Virus record (IMG/VR): IMGVR_UViG_3300048589_000702
Span: 1 to 23,511 of that record
Length of the DNA: 23,511 nt
Source: a virus
Strand: one strand, 5' to 3'
Shown: positions 6,172 through 13,590 of the stretch, one piece after another
How the letters are laid out: each line of letters opens with the position of its first letter
Numbering within the stretch: position 1 is the first letter of the stretch
Position numbers and translations under genes: made by a program
Notes under the pieces: generated by a model
Told to the model about the DNA's origin: nothing
Databases searched by the model: none
What the model saw: only the letters and a program-made list of their open reading frames with translations

Positions 6172-6393
6172 ATGACCGCCTTGCTCACCGACGCGCTACG
6201 CGAGGCGCTGCAGCTCAGCGTGACGTCCGCGCGCGAATGGAATCGCGCGCTGGTCGCCATTCGCCGCGCGCTGCCGGGTCGCCGCGACCTGGTCGCGCAG
6301 GCGCGTGACCAGCGCGCACGTCAGATGCGCATCGCGCGGCACCGCAAGGCCGCGCTGCTCGACAGCGCTGCACTCGACGCAACAGGGAACTAG
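6172..6393 (+). CDS. Small basic early protein of unknown function
   Basis: The 73-residue product is rich in Arg, Ala and Leu and almost entirely helical (for example ALREALQLSVTSAREWNRAL and a basic stretch near residue 40). It starts at an ATG two bases after the upstream stop and ends two bases before the transposase start, so it is translationally coupled on both sides. An earlier in-frame ATG at 6151 would overlap the upstream gene and is less likely. The basic character suggests nucleic-acid binding, but no motif supports a specific role. Confidence 0.62.
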   Translation: MTALLTDALREALQLSVTSAREWNRALVAIRRALPGRRDLVAQARDQRARQMRIARHRKAALLDSAALDATGN

Positions 6394-6395
6394 CC

Positions 6396-8186
6396 ATGGC
6401 CGCAGCGCTTAACGAGCAGTTGCAGGAGATTGCCCGCGCCGCAGAGGCGGCCGGGTTTGGCAAGCAGACGCTGATCTACACCGCCGCCGCACGTCGCCTG
6501 GGCATGTCGGTGGCGACGCTGCTGAAGAAGCTGGAGACGGTGCGCGTCAGGAAGGAACGTCAACGCCGCAAGGATGCCGGCAATAGCGCGCTGTCCCAGG
6601 ACGAGATGAAGACCATCGCGGCGACGCTGGTCGAAACAATCCGTCTCACGGGAACGGGGGCGGTCAACCTGGAAGAGTGCATCAAGCATCTGCGGACGAA
6701 TGGCAAGATTCGTGCGACGGTGGTCGACCGCAGCACGGGTGAAGAGACGCCGCTCAGCCTCAGCGCCATTCGCCGCGCGCTTGCCAACGCCGGCTTGCAC
6801 CCCGAGCAGCTGGCACAGCCGCATGCGTCAACCCGCATGCAGAGCCTGCACCCCAACCACGTGTGGGAGATCGACGCTTCCGTATCCCGCCAGTGGTACC
6901 TGGCCGACAGCGGCACCGAAGTGATGGACGCCAGCGTGTACTACCGCGGCAAGCCGGCCAACTTCATCAGCATCAACGACCGGCGAATCATCCGCTACTC
7001 AATCACCGATCACACCAGCGGGCACACCCTGCTGTTCTACGTGCTGCGCGCCGAGAGCGCGATGAACGTCGTCAGCGCCCTGATCTATGCGATGACGCTG
7101 AAAGATGGGATCGCGATGCACGGGCTGCCGCGCGTCATCTACGTGGACAAGGGCACGTACTCGCAGACCCTGCAGGCGTTCTGCGATTCGCTCGACATCG
7201 AGCTGATCGCGCATGCCACCGGCAACGCACGCGCCACCGGCCAGGTGGAGAGCAGCCACAACATCATCGAAACGTGCTTTGAGGCGCCGCTCAAGCTGCG
7301 CAAGCCCGTGTGCAGCATCGAAGAGATGAACGGCTACGCCGCGCTGTGGGCGCGGCACTATTGCGCCACCAAGATCCACACGCGCACCGGCATGACGCGC
7401 CGCGATGGCTGGCTGCGCATCACCCCCGAGCAGCTGCGGCTCGCGCCACCCGTCGAAGTACTGCGCCAGCTCGCGACGACCACGCCCAAGCCGTGCACGG
7501 TGCGCGACCTGCGCATACGGTTCCGCGGTGCGGTGTGGGATGTCAGCGGCCTGCCTGGTGTGCTCAATGGCGCCAAGGTGCTGGTCACGATCAACCCGTT
7601 CGACGACGCGAACACCGTTCGCATCGTGGTCACCGGCGAGGACCGCCGCATCGCGCACTACCTGGCGCCGCGCATTGAACTCAACGGCTGGGGCTTCGAG
7701 GCACACGCGCCGATCATCGGCCAGAGCTTTGCGCCGATGCCGGACACCGCAACCGACACGGCGCGCAAGGAGATCGAGCGCATCGCGATGGAGGCGATGA
7801 CCGACGCCGAAGCCGTCGCCGCGCGCAAGGCCAAGCGCGTCGCCTTCGGTGGCTCGATCGACCCCACCAAGGTATGGCGCGAGACCGAGATCCCGCAGCA
7901 CCTGCCGCGCGCTGGCCAGGCATCGGAGATCACCGGGCCGCAGATCGTCGAACCCACGCAGCGCATCCCGGAGATTCGTCCGGCCTACGTGCCAGCCGCA
8001 CTCGATCACGTTGCGATGGCCACCGCGCTGAAGCCACGCGTGGAAGCACGCGGCGCGACGTGGGGCGCTGACACCTACGCCCGCATGGCCGCGCTGTGGC
8101 CGGCTGGCGTCGCAGAGGAGCGGCTGGATGACTGCGTTGTGCAGCTGCTGCGGAGTGGGTTGCGGATTGCGGGAGGTGCGGCATGA
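6396..8186 (+). CDS. A: MuA-type DDE transposase
   Basis: The 596-residue product is the phage transposase that cuts and joins the prophage ends during integration and replicative transposition. An N-terminal helix-turn-helix part (about residues 1-60) precedes an rve-type catalytic core. The acidic triad is visible: D160 in VWEIDAS, D251 in VIYVDKGTY, and E285 in TGQVESSHNIIE, with 34 residues between the last two, as usual for the DDE class. A beta-barrel-like domain follows (WDVSGLPGVLNGAKVLVTINPF near residue 390), then a basic helical C-terminus, where MuA contacts MuB. It is somewhat shorter than the 663 residues of MuA. It overlaps the next gene by four bases. The core motif set is closer to the D3112/B3-type transposases than to MuA itself, judged from memory. 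Confidence 0.95.
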   Translation: MAAALNEQLQEIARAAEAAGFGKQTLIYTAAARRLGMSVATLLKKLETVRVRKERQRRKDAGNSALSQDEMKTIAATLVETIRLTGTGAVNLEECIKHLRTNGKIRATVVDRSTGEETPLSLSAIRRALANAGLHPEQLAQPHASTRMQSLHPNHVWEIDASVSRQWYLADSGTEVMDASVYYRGKPANFISINDRRIIRYSITDHTSGHTLLFYVLRAESAMNVVSALIYAMTLKDGIAMHGLPRVIYVDKGTYSQTLQAFCDSLDIELIAHATGNARATGQVESSHNIIETCFEAPLKLRKPVCSIEEMNGYAALWARHYCATKIHTRTGMTRRDGWLRITPEQLRLAPPVEVLRQLATTTPKPCTVRDLRIRFRGAVWDVSGLPGVLNGAKVLVTINPFDDANTVRIVVTGEDRRIAHYLAPRIELNGWGFEAHAPIIGQSFAPMPDTATDTARKEIERIAMEAMTDAEAVAARKAKRVAFGGSIDPTKVWRETEIPQHLPRAGQASEITGPQIVEPTQRIPEIRPAYVPAALDHVAMATALKPRVEARGATWGADTYARMAALWPAGVAEERLDDCVVQLLRSGLRIAGGAA

Positions 8187-8641
8187 GCGACATCTATTGC
8201 GAATGCTGGCGCTGCCGGAACAAGCACTGGGAGAGTGAGCGTGAAAGTCGGCCAGCCTTGCGTTACCAGGTCAAGGTAAACGACCTGGTGTGTCCGCGTT
8301 GCGGCGCGAAGAGCTATTACCGAGTCGCCCCTGATAAGTGGCCGGGCAAGCGAACCGGCCCGGTCACGACGCGCGGCTTCACGCTCATCGAGCTTCTGAT
8401 CGCCATCGCAGCCATCGGCATTCTTCTGGCGGTCATATTCGGCGAGCCGGATCCAGGTCCCGCCCCGGCTCCAGTGATCAAACCACCCCATTATTACGAG
8501 CTGTGCATCGATGGCCTCACCTTCATTGAGGCGATCGACGACGGCTGGAGACGCGAGCAAGGCAACTACGCCCTGGTCCAACTCATCGGCACCGACGGCC
8601 TGCCGGTTCCCTGCGGCAGCAGCAGCGAGGTCGAGCAATGA
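8183..8641 (+). CDS. Zinc-ribbon / type IV pilin-like chimeric membrane protein
   Basis: The 152-residue product joins three parts. Residues 1-50 form a zinc ribbon (CECWRC at 6-11, CPRCGAKSYY at 37-46), a type seen as a small stand-alone protein in other transposable phages. Residues 61-86 contain a textbook prepilin signal: TTRG|FTLIELLIAIAAIGILL, with the conserved Gly65 before the cut, Phe66 as new residue 1 and Glu70 at position +5, followed by a hydrophobic helix. A Pro-rich linker leads to a small C-terminal domain with Cys108 and Cys144 that could form a disulfide outside the inner membrane. A 65-residue leader is far longer than normal prepilin leaders. GGAGGT lies before the ATG, and both ends overlap A and B by four bases. 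Possible roles: altering type IV pili against superinfection, or simply a membrane anchor. Gene call firm, function unknown. Confidence 0.85.
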   Translation: MSDIYCECWRCRNKHWESERESRPALRYQVKVNDLVCPRCGAKSYYRVAPDKWPGKRTGPVTTRGFTLIELLIAIAAIGILLAVIFGEPDPGPAPAPVIKPPHYYELCIDGLTFIEAIDDGWRREQGNYALVQLIGTDGLPVPCGSSSEVEQ

Positions 8642-9801
8642 CCGCCCTTGTCCTGCGCAGCCTGCTGGCCGAGGCCGACATCGAGGTGCTCGCGCTGGCT
8701 CGCCACTGCCAGCTGTCGCGAACCATGGCCAGCCGCCTGGTCAACCACGGCGCGTGGCCCAAGCGCCGCAACGAGGGCGAGCTGCGCCAGCGCATCAACG
8801 GCTTTCTGCAGAGCCACGGGCTCTGCCACCGCCACGCCTTCCGCAAAGAAAAAGCCCCGACGCGCAGCAACGCGCCGAGGCCGTGTGCCCCACCAACCGC
8901 AAAGTCAGGAGACGACGAAATGCTACCACGCAAGATTTCCCTCACGCCGCAAGCCCGCCAGCACTTCCGCATCACCCGCGACCCGTTCATCGACTGTCGC
9001 GAGTTGGACGACGTGTTCATGACGCCCGACATCCGCTACGTGCGGGAGGCGATCCGCAGCGCCTGCAAGCACAACGGCTTCCTCGCCGTGATCGGCGAAA
9101 GCGGCGCGGGCAAGACCACGCTGTTCGAGGAGCTGCAGGAGCGCCTGCACGATGACGCGGGCACCGTGCTGATCAAGCCCTACGTGCTGGCGATGGAGGG
9201 CACCGACGCCACCGGCAAGACGCTGCGCAGCCAGCACATCGCCGAGGCGGCGATGCGGCAGATCGCGCCGCTGGCGCGTTGTGCGTCCAGCCCGGACGCC
9301 CGCTTTGCCCAGGTGCATCGCGCGCTGATCGACAGCAGCCGCAATGGGCGCAATCACGTCATCGTGATCGAGGAGGCGCACGCGGTGCCGGTGCCCACGT
9401 TGCGCCACCTCAAGCGGTGGATGGAGTTGAAGGATCGCATGCGCCCGCTGTGCGCGGCGGTGCTGTTCGCCCAGCCCGAGCTGGAAGCAAAGCTGGCTGA
9501 TCCTGCATTGCGCGAGGTCGCCCAGCGCATCGAGCTGGTGCACCTGCCGCCACTCGACAACCACCTGGCCGCGTACCTCAAGCATCGCCTGGCGCGCTTC
9601 GGCGTGGACGTTGCGAACGTCATCGACGACGCCGGCATCGAGGCCATCCGCGCCCGTCTCACCACGACGGGAAAGGGCCAGCGCAACGGCTCGATGGTCT
9701 ACCCGCAGGCCGTGCACAACGTGCTGGCCGCGTGCATGAACGCTGCCGCAAACCTGGGCGCGCCAAACGTCACCCGCGAGCTGGTCGGAGGTGTGCTGTG
9801 A
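8638..9801 (+). CDS. B: MuB-type AAA+ ATPase, transposition target protein
   Basis: The 387-residue product is the transposase partner that binds DNA with ATP, selects target sites and stimulates strand transfer. The N-terminal 60 residues look like a DNA-binding helix-turn-helix (HCQLSRTMASRLVNHGAWPK). The AAA+ domain starts after a Pro/Lys-rich linker: FRITRDPFIDCRELDDVF near residue 110, Walker A GESGAGKTT at 153-161, Walker B VIVIEEAH at 241-248, and an arginine-containing LADPALREVAQRIE block near 285. It is in the TniB/ExeA-like group of small transposition ATPases. It is longer than MuB (312 residues), because of the extra N-terminal linker. Four-base overlaps link it to the genes on both sides. 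Confidence 0.93.
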   Translation: MTALVLRSLLAEADIEVLALARHCQLSRTMASRLVNHGAWPKRRNEGELRQRINGFLQSHGLCHRHAFRKEKAPTRSNAPRPCAPPTAKSGDDEMLPRKISLTPQARQHFRITRDPFIDCRELDDVFMTPDIRYVREAIRSACKHNGFLAVIGESGAGKTTLFEELQERLHDDAGTVLIKPYVLAMEGTDATGKTLRSQHIAEAAMRQIAPLARCASSPDARFAQVHRALIDSSRNGRNHVIVIEEAHAVPVPTLRHLKRWMELKDRMRPLCAAVLFAQPELEAKLADPALREVAQRIELVHLPPLDNHLAAYLKHRLARFGVDVANVIDDAGIEAIRARLTTTGKGQRNGSMVYPQAVHNVLAACMNAAANLGAPNVTRELVGGVL

Positions 9802-10100
9802 GGGCCTTGCTGAGCAGCGCGAACATTATCGCCGACAAGGCCCTGCGCAACGCGCTCCAGGCCATCGAACACCTCGACGCCGCCGGGCAGAAGGTGCTGC
9901 ACGTCGAGCTGCGGAGCGGGCGCGCAGTGATCCAGATCGATCCACCAACGATGGCCGGCGAGATCCAGCAGGCCGGCGCCTTGACCACCCGTCGAACGCA
10001 GCACGGGGTCACGCGATCGGTCTACGTGCTCGCCGCGTGGAACTGCCAGATCGAATGGGAACAGGCGCACCGCCCGGTGCAGGCCGCGGCCCGCGCATGA
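9798..10100 (+). CDS. Small early protein of unknown function
   Basis: The 100-residue product starts at a GTG that overlaps the B stop codon (GTGA) with GGAGG seven bases upstream. It has a helical start (ANIIADKALRNALQAIEHL), a beta segment KVLHVELRSGRAVIQID, and a further beta segment TRSVYVLAAWNCQIEWEQA. This alpha-beta plan with a W-N-C-x-I-x-W motif recurs, from memory, in unnamed proteins next to B in transposable phages. No enzymatic motif is visible. The next gene overlaps its stop by four bases. Confidence 0.72.
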   Translation: MRALLSSANIIADKALRNALQAIEHLDAAGQKVLHVELRSGRAVIQIDPPTMAGEIQQAGALTTRRTQHGVTRSVYVLAAWNCQIEWEQAHRPVQAAARA

Positions 10101-10441
10101 ACACCATCAGCAACATCATCCACGATCAACTGGCCGTAGCCGCAGGCACGCATCTGCTGCTTACCGGTAAGGGCTGCGTCGTGGTTCGCGTGCTGATCGA
10201 CGGCTGCCAGCCGCGGCTCACCCTCGACGAGCCGCCGCCACCGACCGCATCGGCGCTGCTCGCACGTGCGGCGCTGCGCATCGAGCGCACGGCCGACGGT
10301 GCGCGGCGCGAGCTGGTCACCACCGTGTTCGGCGGCTGCCTGGTCGAGTGGTCACCACGTGCGCACCTGCCGCCGTGTATCGGCGCGCAGATCCGCGATG
10401 AAGTGGCCAACACCTTCACGCGCGAGACCGGGCCCGGCTGA
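10097..10441 (+). CDS. Small early protein of unknown function
   Basis: The 114-residue product begins MNTISNIIHDQLAVAAGTHL and contains a CVVVRVLIDGCQPRLTL beta segment near residue 28 and VTTVFGGCLVEWSP near 78. It looks like a relative in plan to the preceding gene product: both alternate helix, strand and a late C-x-x-E-W segment, so the two may be ancient duplicates. It starts at an ATG overlapping the preceding stop and ends with a one-base overlap of the next start. No domain is recognised. Confidence 0.68.
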   Translation: MNTISNIIHDQLAVAAGTHLLLTGKGCVVVRVLIDGCQPRLTLDEPPPPTASALLARAALRIERTADGARRELVTTVFGGCLVEWSPRAHLPPCIGAQIRDEVANTFTRETGPG

Positions 10442-10638
10442 TGGCGCGCCGGCAGCACAACCGCATCGTCACTACCCACATGCGCGTGTGCATGTGGCTG
10501 CAGACGCTGCCCAAGGTACCGGCGGCCATAACGATCGCCATCAAGTTCAACACATCCGAGAACACCGCGAGGCAGTGGCGCACGGCCTTCCTCGACGCAT
10601 GCAGACCGCCGCTCGTGCCGGCAACGGATCAGGAGTAA
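10441..10638 (+). CDS. Small helix-turn-helix-like protein
   Basis: The 65-residue basic product contains AITIAIKFNTSENTARQWR, which reads as a helix-turn-helix with a recognition-helix-like end. It begins at an ATG sharing one base with the preceding stop (TGATG) and ends just before the Gam-like gene. It may be a minor DNA-binding regulator of the early operon. The evidence is operon position and this one motif. Confidence 0.6.
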   Translation: MARRQHNRIVTTHMRVCMWLQTLPKVPAAITIAIKFNTSENTARQWRTAFLDACRPPLVPATDQE

Positions 10639-10641
10639 CCC

Positions 10642-11172
10642 ATGGCAACCGCAACCAAGAACCGGATCAAGTCCGCCGCCGTGACCTTCGTGCCGCAGTC
10701 GCGCACCGAGTGCACCGAGGCCATCGCCGAGATCGGCCGGGCCCAGCGCGAGCGCGCGCGCATCCAGGCCGCTATGAACGACGCGCTGGCCAAGACCCGG
10801 CAGCACTTCGAGGAACAGGCCAAGCCGTTCGCCGACGTGATCTCGCAGCGCACGCTGGGGGTGCAGACCTGGTGCGAGACGCACCGCGCCGAACTGACGG
10901 TCGGCGGCAAGACCAAGACGGTCAACCTGGCCAGCGGCGAAGTGCGCTGGCGCATGCGCCCGCCGTCGGTGCTGGTGCGCGGCGGCGACCTGGTGATAGA
11001 GGCCCTGCGCAGCCTTGGCCTGCAGCGCTTCCTGCGCGAGAAGGTCGAGGTCAACAAGGAGGCCATCCTGGCCGACCCCGAGGCCGTCAAGGCGGTGCGC
11101 GGCATCACCGTCACCCAGCGCGAGGACTTCGTCATCGTGCCGTTTGAGACGGAGCTGGAGGAGGTGCTGTGA
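10642..11172 (+). CDS. gam: Mu Gam-like host-nuclease inhibitor, DNA-end-binding protein
   Basis: The 176-residue product has the Gam family layout: two long helices in the first half (RTECTEAIAEIGRAQRERAR and following) with a FEEQAKPFADVI turn, then a beta core GGKTKTVNLASGEVRWRMRPPSV near residue 90, and the final EVNKEAILADPEAVKAVRGI and EDFVIVPFETELEEVL segments. Mu Gam, a relative of eukaryotic Ku, binds double-stranded DNA ends and blocks RecBCD, protecting the infecting linear genome. Length matches Mu Gam (174 residues). GGAG precedes the ATG by seven bases. It is in the early operon, as in Mu. Confidence 0.93.
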   Translation: MATATKNRIKSAAVTFVPQSRTECTEAIAEIGRAQRERARIQAAMNDALAKTRQHFEEQAKPFADVISQRTLGVQTWCETHRAELTVGGKTKTVNLASGEVRWRMRPPSVLVRGGDLVIEALRSLGLQRFLREKVEVNKEAILADPEAVKAVRGITVTQREDFVIVPFETELEEVL

Positions 11173-11441
11173 AGAAGTCAGTGGATCAGATCGATCCGGA
11201 TATCCCCGACGCCATGAAGCGTGGCGAGAGGATGGCCAACGCCGTGGTGCCGCTAATGTTCGAGGCGCTGACGAAAATTGGCGATGCGCATGGCCGCGTT
11301 CAGTTCTTCAACGGATTCCTGGTCTGTATTGCTAGTGCCATGGGCGTCGTCGTCAACCACGAGATCGCTGCCCAAGCGTTCGACAGGTGCGCAGAGACCC
11401 TGCGTCGCATGTCGCCGGCGCGGCGGAAGCACAACTCATGA
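11169..11441 (+). CDS. Small protein with a hydrophobic centre, unknown function
   Basis: The 90-residue product starts at a GTG overlapping the Gam stop (GTGA). Its charged start (MKKSVDQIDPDIPDAMKRGE) leads into a mostly hydrophobic stretch around residues 45-65 (FFNGFLVCIASAMGVVVN), which might bind a membrane or pack as a buried helix, then an R/K-rich tail. The next gene overlaps its stop by four bases. No family is recognised. Confidence 0.65.
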   Translation: MKKSVDQIDPDIPDAMKRGERMANAVVPLMFEALTKIGDAHGRVQFFNGFLVCIASAMGVVVNHEIAAQAFDRCAETLRRMSPARRKHNS

Positions 11442-11914
11442 GCCGCCCGCGCCACCGACCACCGGCCGAGCAACGCCGACTCGACCTGGCGACGATCCAC
11501 GCCGCCAAAAAGCAGCTCGGGCTCGATGACGACACCTATCGCGACATCGTCGAGCGGGTGGCCGCCGCGGCCGGCGAACCCGGCATCCGCAGCTCGGCCG
11601 AGCTGAGCGTCCAGGCGCGGCGCGACCTGGTGCAGGAGCTGCTGCGCCTGGGCGGCGGAACGCCAGCGAAGCGGCGCCATCCTGGAAGGCCAGCCACCAT
11701 CGAACCCGGCTCGATGCTGACCCGCATCGAGCAGCTGCTCACCGCCATGCAGCTGCCCTGGGCATACGCCGACGCGCTGGCCAAGCACATGTACCGCGTC
11801 GACCGCGTCGCCTGGCTGACGACGGTCGACCAGATGCGCGGCGTGATCGCTGCGCTCGATGCCGAACAGAAGCGGCGCGAGCTGCGGGCGGGCCCGGCCG
11901 AGGCATCCAAGTGA
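11438..11914 (+). CDS. gemA: GemA / gp16-type early regulatory protein
   Basis: The 158-residue product matches the GemA (gp16) family: an N-terminal RLDLATIHAAKKQLGLDDDTYRDIVERVA block near residue 14, with the D-x-x-Y-R motif, a central SSAELSVQARRDLVQELLRLG segment, and a C-terminal part beginning LTRIEQLLTAM near residue 94 and containing LPWAYADALAKHMYRVDRVAWLT. In Mu, GemA affects host DNA gyrase activity and host gene expression. The start was placed at the ATG overlapping the preceding stop. It sits in the canonical place between Gam and Mor. Confidence 0.92.
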   Translation: MSRPRHRPPAEQRRLDLATIHAAKKQLGLDDDTYRDIVERVAAAAGEPGIRSSAELSVQARRDLVQELLRLGGGTPAKRRHPGRPATIEPGSMLTRIEQLLTAMQLPWAYADALAKHMYRVDRVAWLTTVDQMRGVIAALDAEQKRRELRAGPAEASK

Positions 11915-12762
11915 GAAAGATGGGCGCCCGCTTCGTGCCCGCCGAAGACGAGATCATCCGTCGGCTGTGGGAGCGGAACACCGCCGCCGATATCGGCGCG
12001 CTGATCGGGCGCACGGCGAAGCAGGTAAACGCGCGCACCAAGCACCTCGGCGTGCGCAAGCGGCAGCAGTGGAACTGGACGCCAGAGGCCGAGGCGCAGC
12101 TGCGCCAGCTCTACCCCGATCTACCCACGGTTGAGGTTGCTCGCCAGCTGGGCTGCTCCGAGAGCCGTGTGAACAACCACGCCTATAGGCTCGGGCTGAA
12201 GAAGTCCGAAGCGCGTCGCGCCGAGCAGATCGAGCAGCAAGTAGCACGGGCGCGCACCGATCCGAGAGTGAGGGCGAACCAGTTCAAGCCGGGGCAAGTC
12301 AGTCACAACAAGGGCAGGCGCATGCCTGGCTACGCGGCCGGCCGCATGGCGGAAACCCAGTTCAAGAAGGGCCGGCCGCCGAGCGAGGCCCGCAACTACC
12401 TGCCGATCGGCAGCGAGCGCGTCGACGAGAAGCGCCGCACCGTGATCCGCAAGGTCTCGGACGATCAGTCGCTCTATCCCGCCGCGCGCTGGCGTCCGGT
12501 GCACGTGCTGGTGTGGGAGGCCGAGCACGGCCCGGTGCCGGCTGGGCACATCGTTCGCTTTCGCGACGGCATGAAGACGCTCGACTCAGCGCGGATCACT
12601 GTCGATCGACTGGAGCTGGTGACCCTCGCCGAGAACATGCACCGCAACAGCTACCACACGCGCTACCCGAAGGAACTGGGCCTCGCCATTCAAGCCCGAG
12701 GCGCGCTCATGAGAAAGATCAACCGCCTGGAAAGAGAGAGCCGACATGAAGAACAAGATTGA
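11911..12762 (+). CDS. HNH endonuclease with two N-terminal Myb/SANT-like DNA-binding repeats
   Basis: The 283-residue product has two successive helix-turn-helix units of the same form, residues 8-48 (AEDEIIRRLWERNTAADIGA and following) and 54-96 (WTPEAEAQLRQLYPDLPTVE and following). A basic linker with two FKxGQ/FKKGRPP-like motifs follows, then an HNH nuclease at 195-245: H198 in RPVHVLVWEAEHGPVP, H213 in AGHIVRFRDG, and the LELVTLAENMHRNS end with a conserved Asn. This is the HNH_3 kind seen in phage homing endonucleases. It starts at a GTG overlapping the GemA stop and overlaps the next gene by 17 bases, so it is part of the operon rather than an obvious intron-borne insertion. It may be a free-standing homing enzyme or may act on host or rival phage DNA. 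Confidence 0.88.
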   Translation: MRKMGARFVPAEDEIIRRLWERNTAADIGALIGRTAKQVNARTKHLGVRKRQQWNWTPEAEAQLRQLYPDLPTVEVARQLGCSESRVNNHAYRLGLKKSEARRAEQIEQQVARARTDPRVRANQFKPGQVSHNKGRRMPGYAAGRMAETQFKKGRPPSEARNYLPIGSERVDEKRRTVIRKVSDDQSLYPAARWRPVHVLVWEAEHGPVPAGHIVRFRDGMKTLDSARITVDRLELVTLAENMHRNSYHTRYPKELGLAIQARGALMRKINRLERESRHEEQD

Positions 12763-13009
12763 GGACCTGCGCAACCACCTCTTCGCTACCCTCGAAGCAC
12801 TGGGCGACAGGGAAGCGCCGATGGACATCGCGCGCGCCAAGGCCATCGCCGAGGTGGGCCAGACGATCATCAACAGCGCAAAGATCGAGGTGGACTTCCT
12901 GAAGGTGATCGGGGAGCAGAAGAGCCGCAAGCTCGGCTCCGACTTCATCCCTGCCGAGCCCAGGCCCGCGCTGCCCATGGGCGACAAGCACCGGTTGAGC
13001 GAGGGCTGA
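12746..13009 (+). CDS. Conserved small phage protein of unknown function
   Basis: The 87-residue product begins MKNKIEDLRNHLFATLEALG and continues with a MDIARAKAIAEVGQTIINSA helix and a KIEVDFLKVIG segment. I recall closely similar proteins widely in transposable and other phages of proteobacteria, always without known function and often just before regulatory genes. It is entirely helical for 55 residues, then has a Pro-rich tail. The ATG lies inside the end of the HNH gene (17-base overlap), with GAGAGAG upstream. Confidence 0.82.
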   Translation: MKNKIEDLRNHLFATLEALGDREAPMDIARAKAIAEVGQTIINSAKIEVDFLKVIGEQKSRKLGSDFIPAEPRPALPMGDKHRLSEG

Positions 13010-13011
13010 GG

Positions 13012-13590
13012 ATGCTGCCCGGCTGCTGCCCCTCCTGCGGCTTCTCCGGCGAGGTGGAGGCCTTCCTGGTCGAGCCCGACGCCAAGCGCGCGATCGCTCG
13101 GGTCGCGGCGCTGGAGCCCGCGCTGGGCCGCGTGATCGGTCCTTACCTGCGGCTGTTCGGCGCCGGCAAGCGCGGGCTGCAGCTGCGTCGCGCGGTGAAG
13201 CTGATCGACGAGCTGGTTGCGCTGATCGATGTCGGCACGGTCTGTCGCGACGAGCGCGGCGATGTGCGCCGGCCGGCGAACGCGGCCGTGTGGGCGGCTG
13301 GCGTCGAGCAGTTGCTGACGTCACCGCCCAGTGGCCAGCTGCAGAACCACCACTACCTGCGCTCCATCGTCTTCGGCCTGGCTGACAAAGTTGACGCCGC
13401 CGCCGAGCGTCAGCGCGAGGAGCAGGTGCGCAGCGGCGGGCATCGTGTCGCGCCCAGCGCGACCGCGCGGGAGGAGGACGCGCTGACCAACGCGCTGCGC
13501 TACGCGGAACAGATGGTCAAGCTCGCTGGTTGGACGCCTGAGCAGCGCGATGAGTACGTCAACGCCGCACGCAGCCGGAGCCAGCCATGA
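13012..13590 (+). CDS. Conserved phage protein with an N-terminal CPSCG motif, unknown function
   Basis: The 192-residue product opens with MLPGCCPSCGFSGEVEAFLV, a half zinc-ribbon, then a helical domain: RAIARVAALEPALGRVIGPY, a GAGKRGLQLRRAVKLIDEL block near residue 50, and NHHYLRSIVFGLADKVDAAA near 117. The C-terminal 40 residues form another helix pair (NALRYAEQMVKLAGWTPEQR). From memory this belongs to a family seen upstream of Mor in Mu-like phages, and resembles small replication-associated phage proteins, but no activity is known. It starts two bases after the preceding stop and overlaps Mor by four bases. Confidence 0.75.
   Translation: MLPGCCPSCGFSGEVEAFLVEPDAKRAIARVAALEPALGRVIGPYLRLFGAGKRGLQLRRAVKLIDELVALIDVGTVCRDERGDVRRPANAAVWAAGVEQLLTSPPSGQLQNHHYLRSIVFGLADKVDAAAERQREEQVRSGGHRVAPSATAREEDALTNALRYAEQMVKLAGWTPEQRDEYVNAARSRSQP

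Noticed and set aside
8183-8641. Splitting the zinc-ribbon/pilin-like frame into two genes
   Set aside because: No in-frame ATG, GTG or TTG with a ribosome-binding site lies just before the pilin-like part, and no stop or frameshift separates the two parts.
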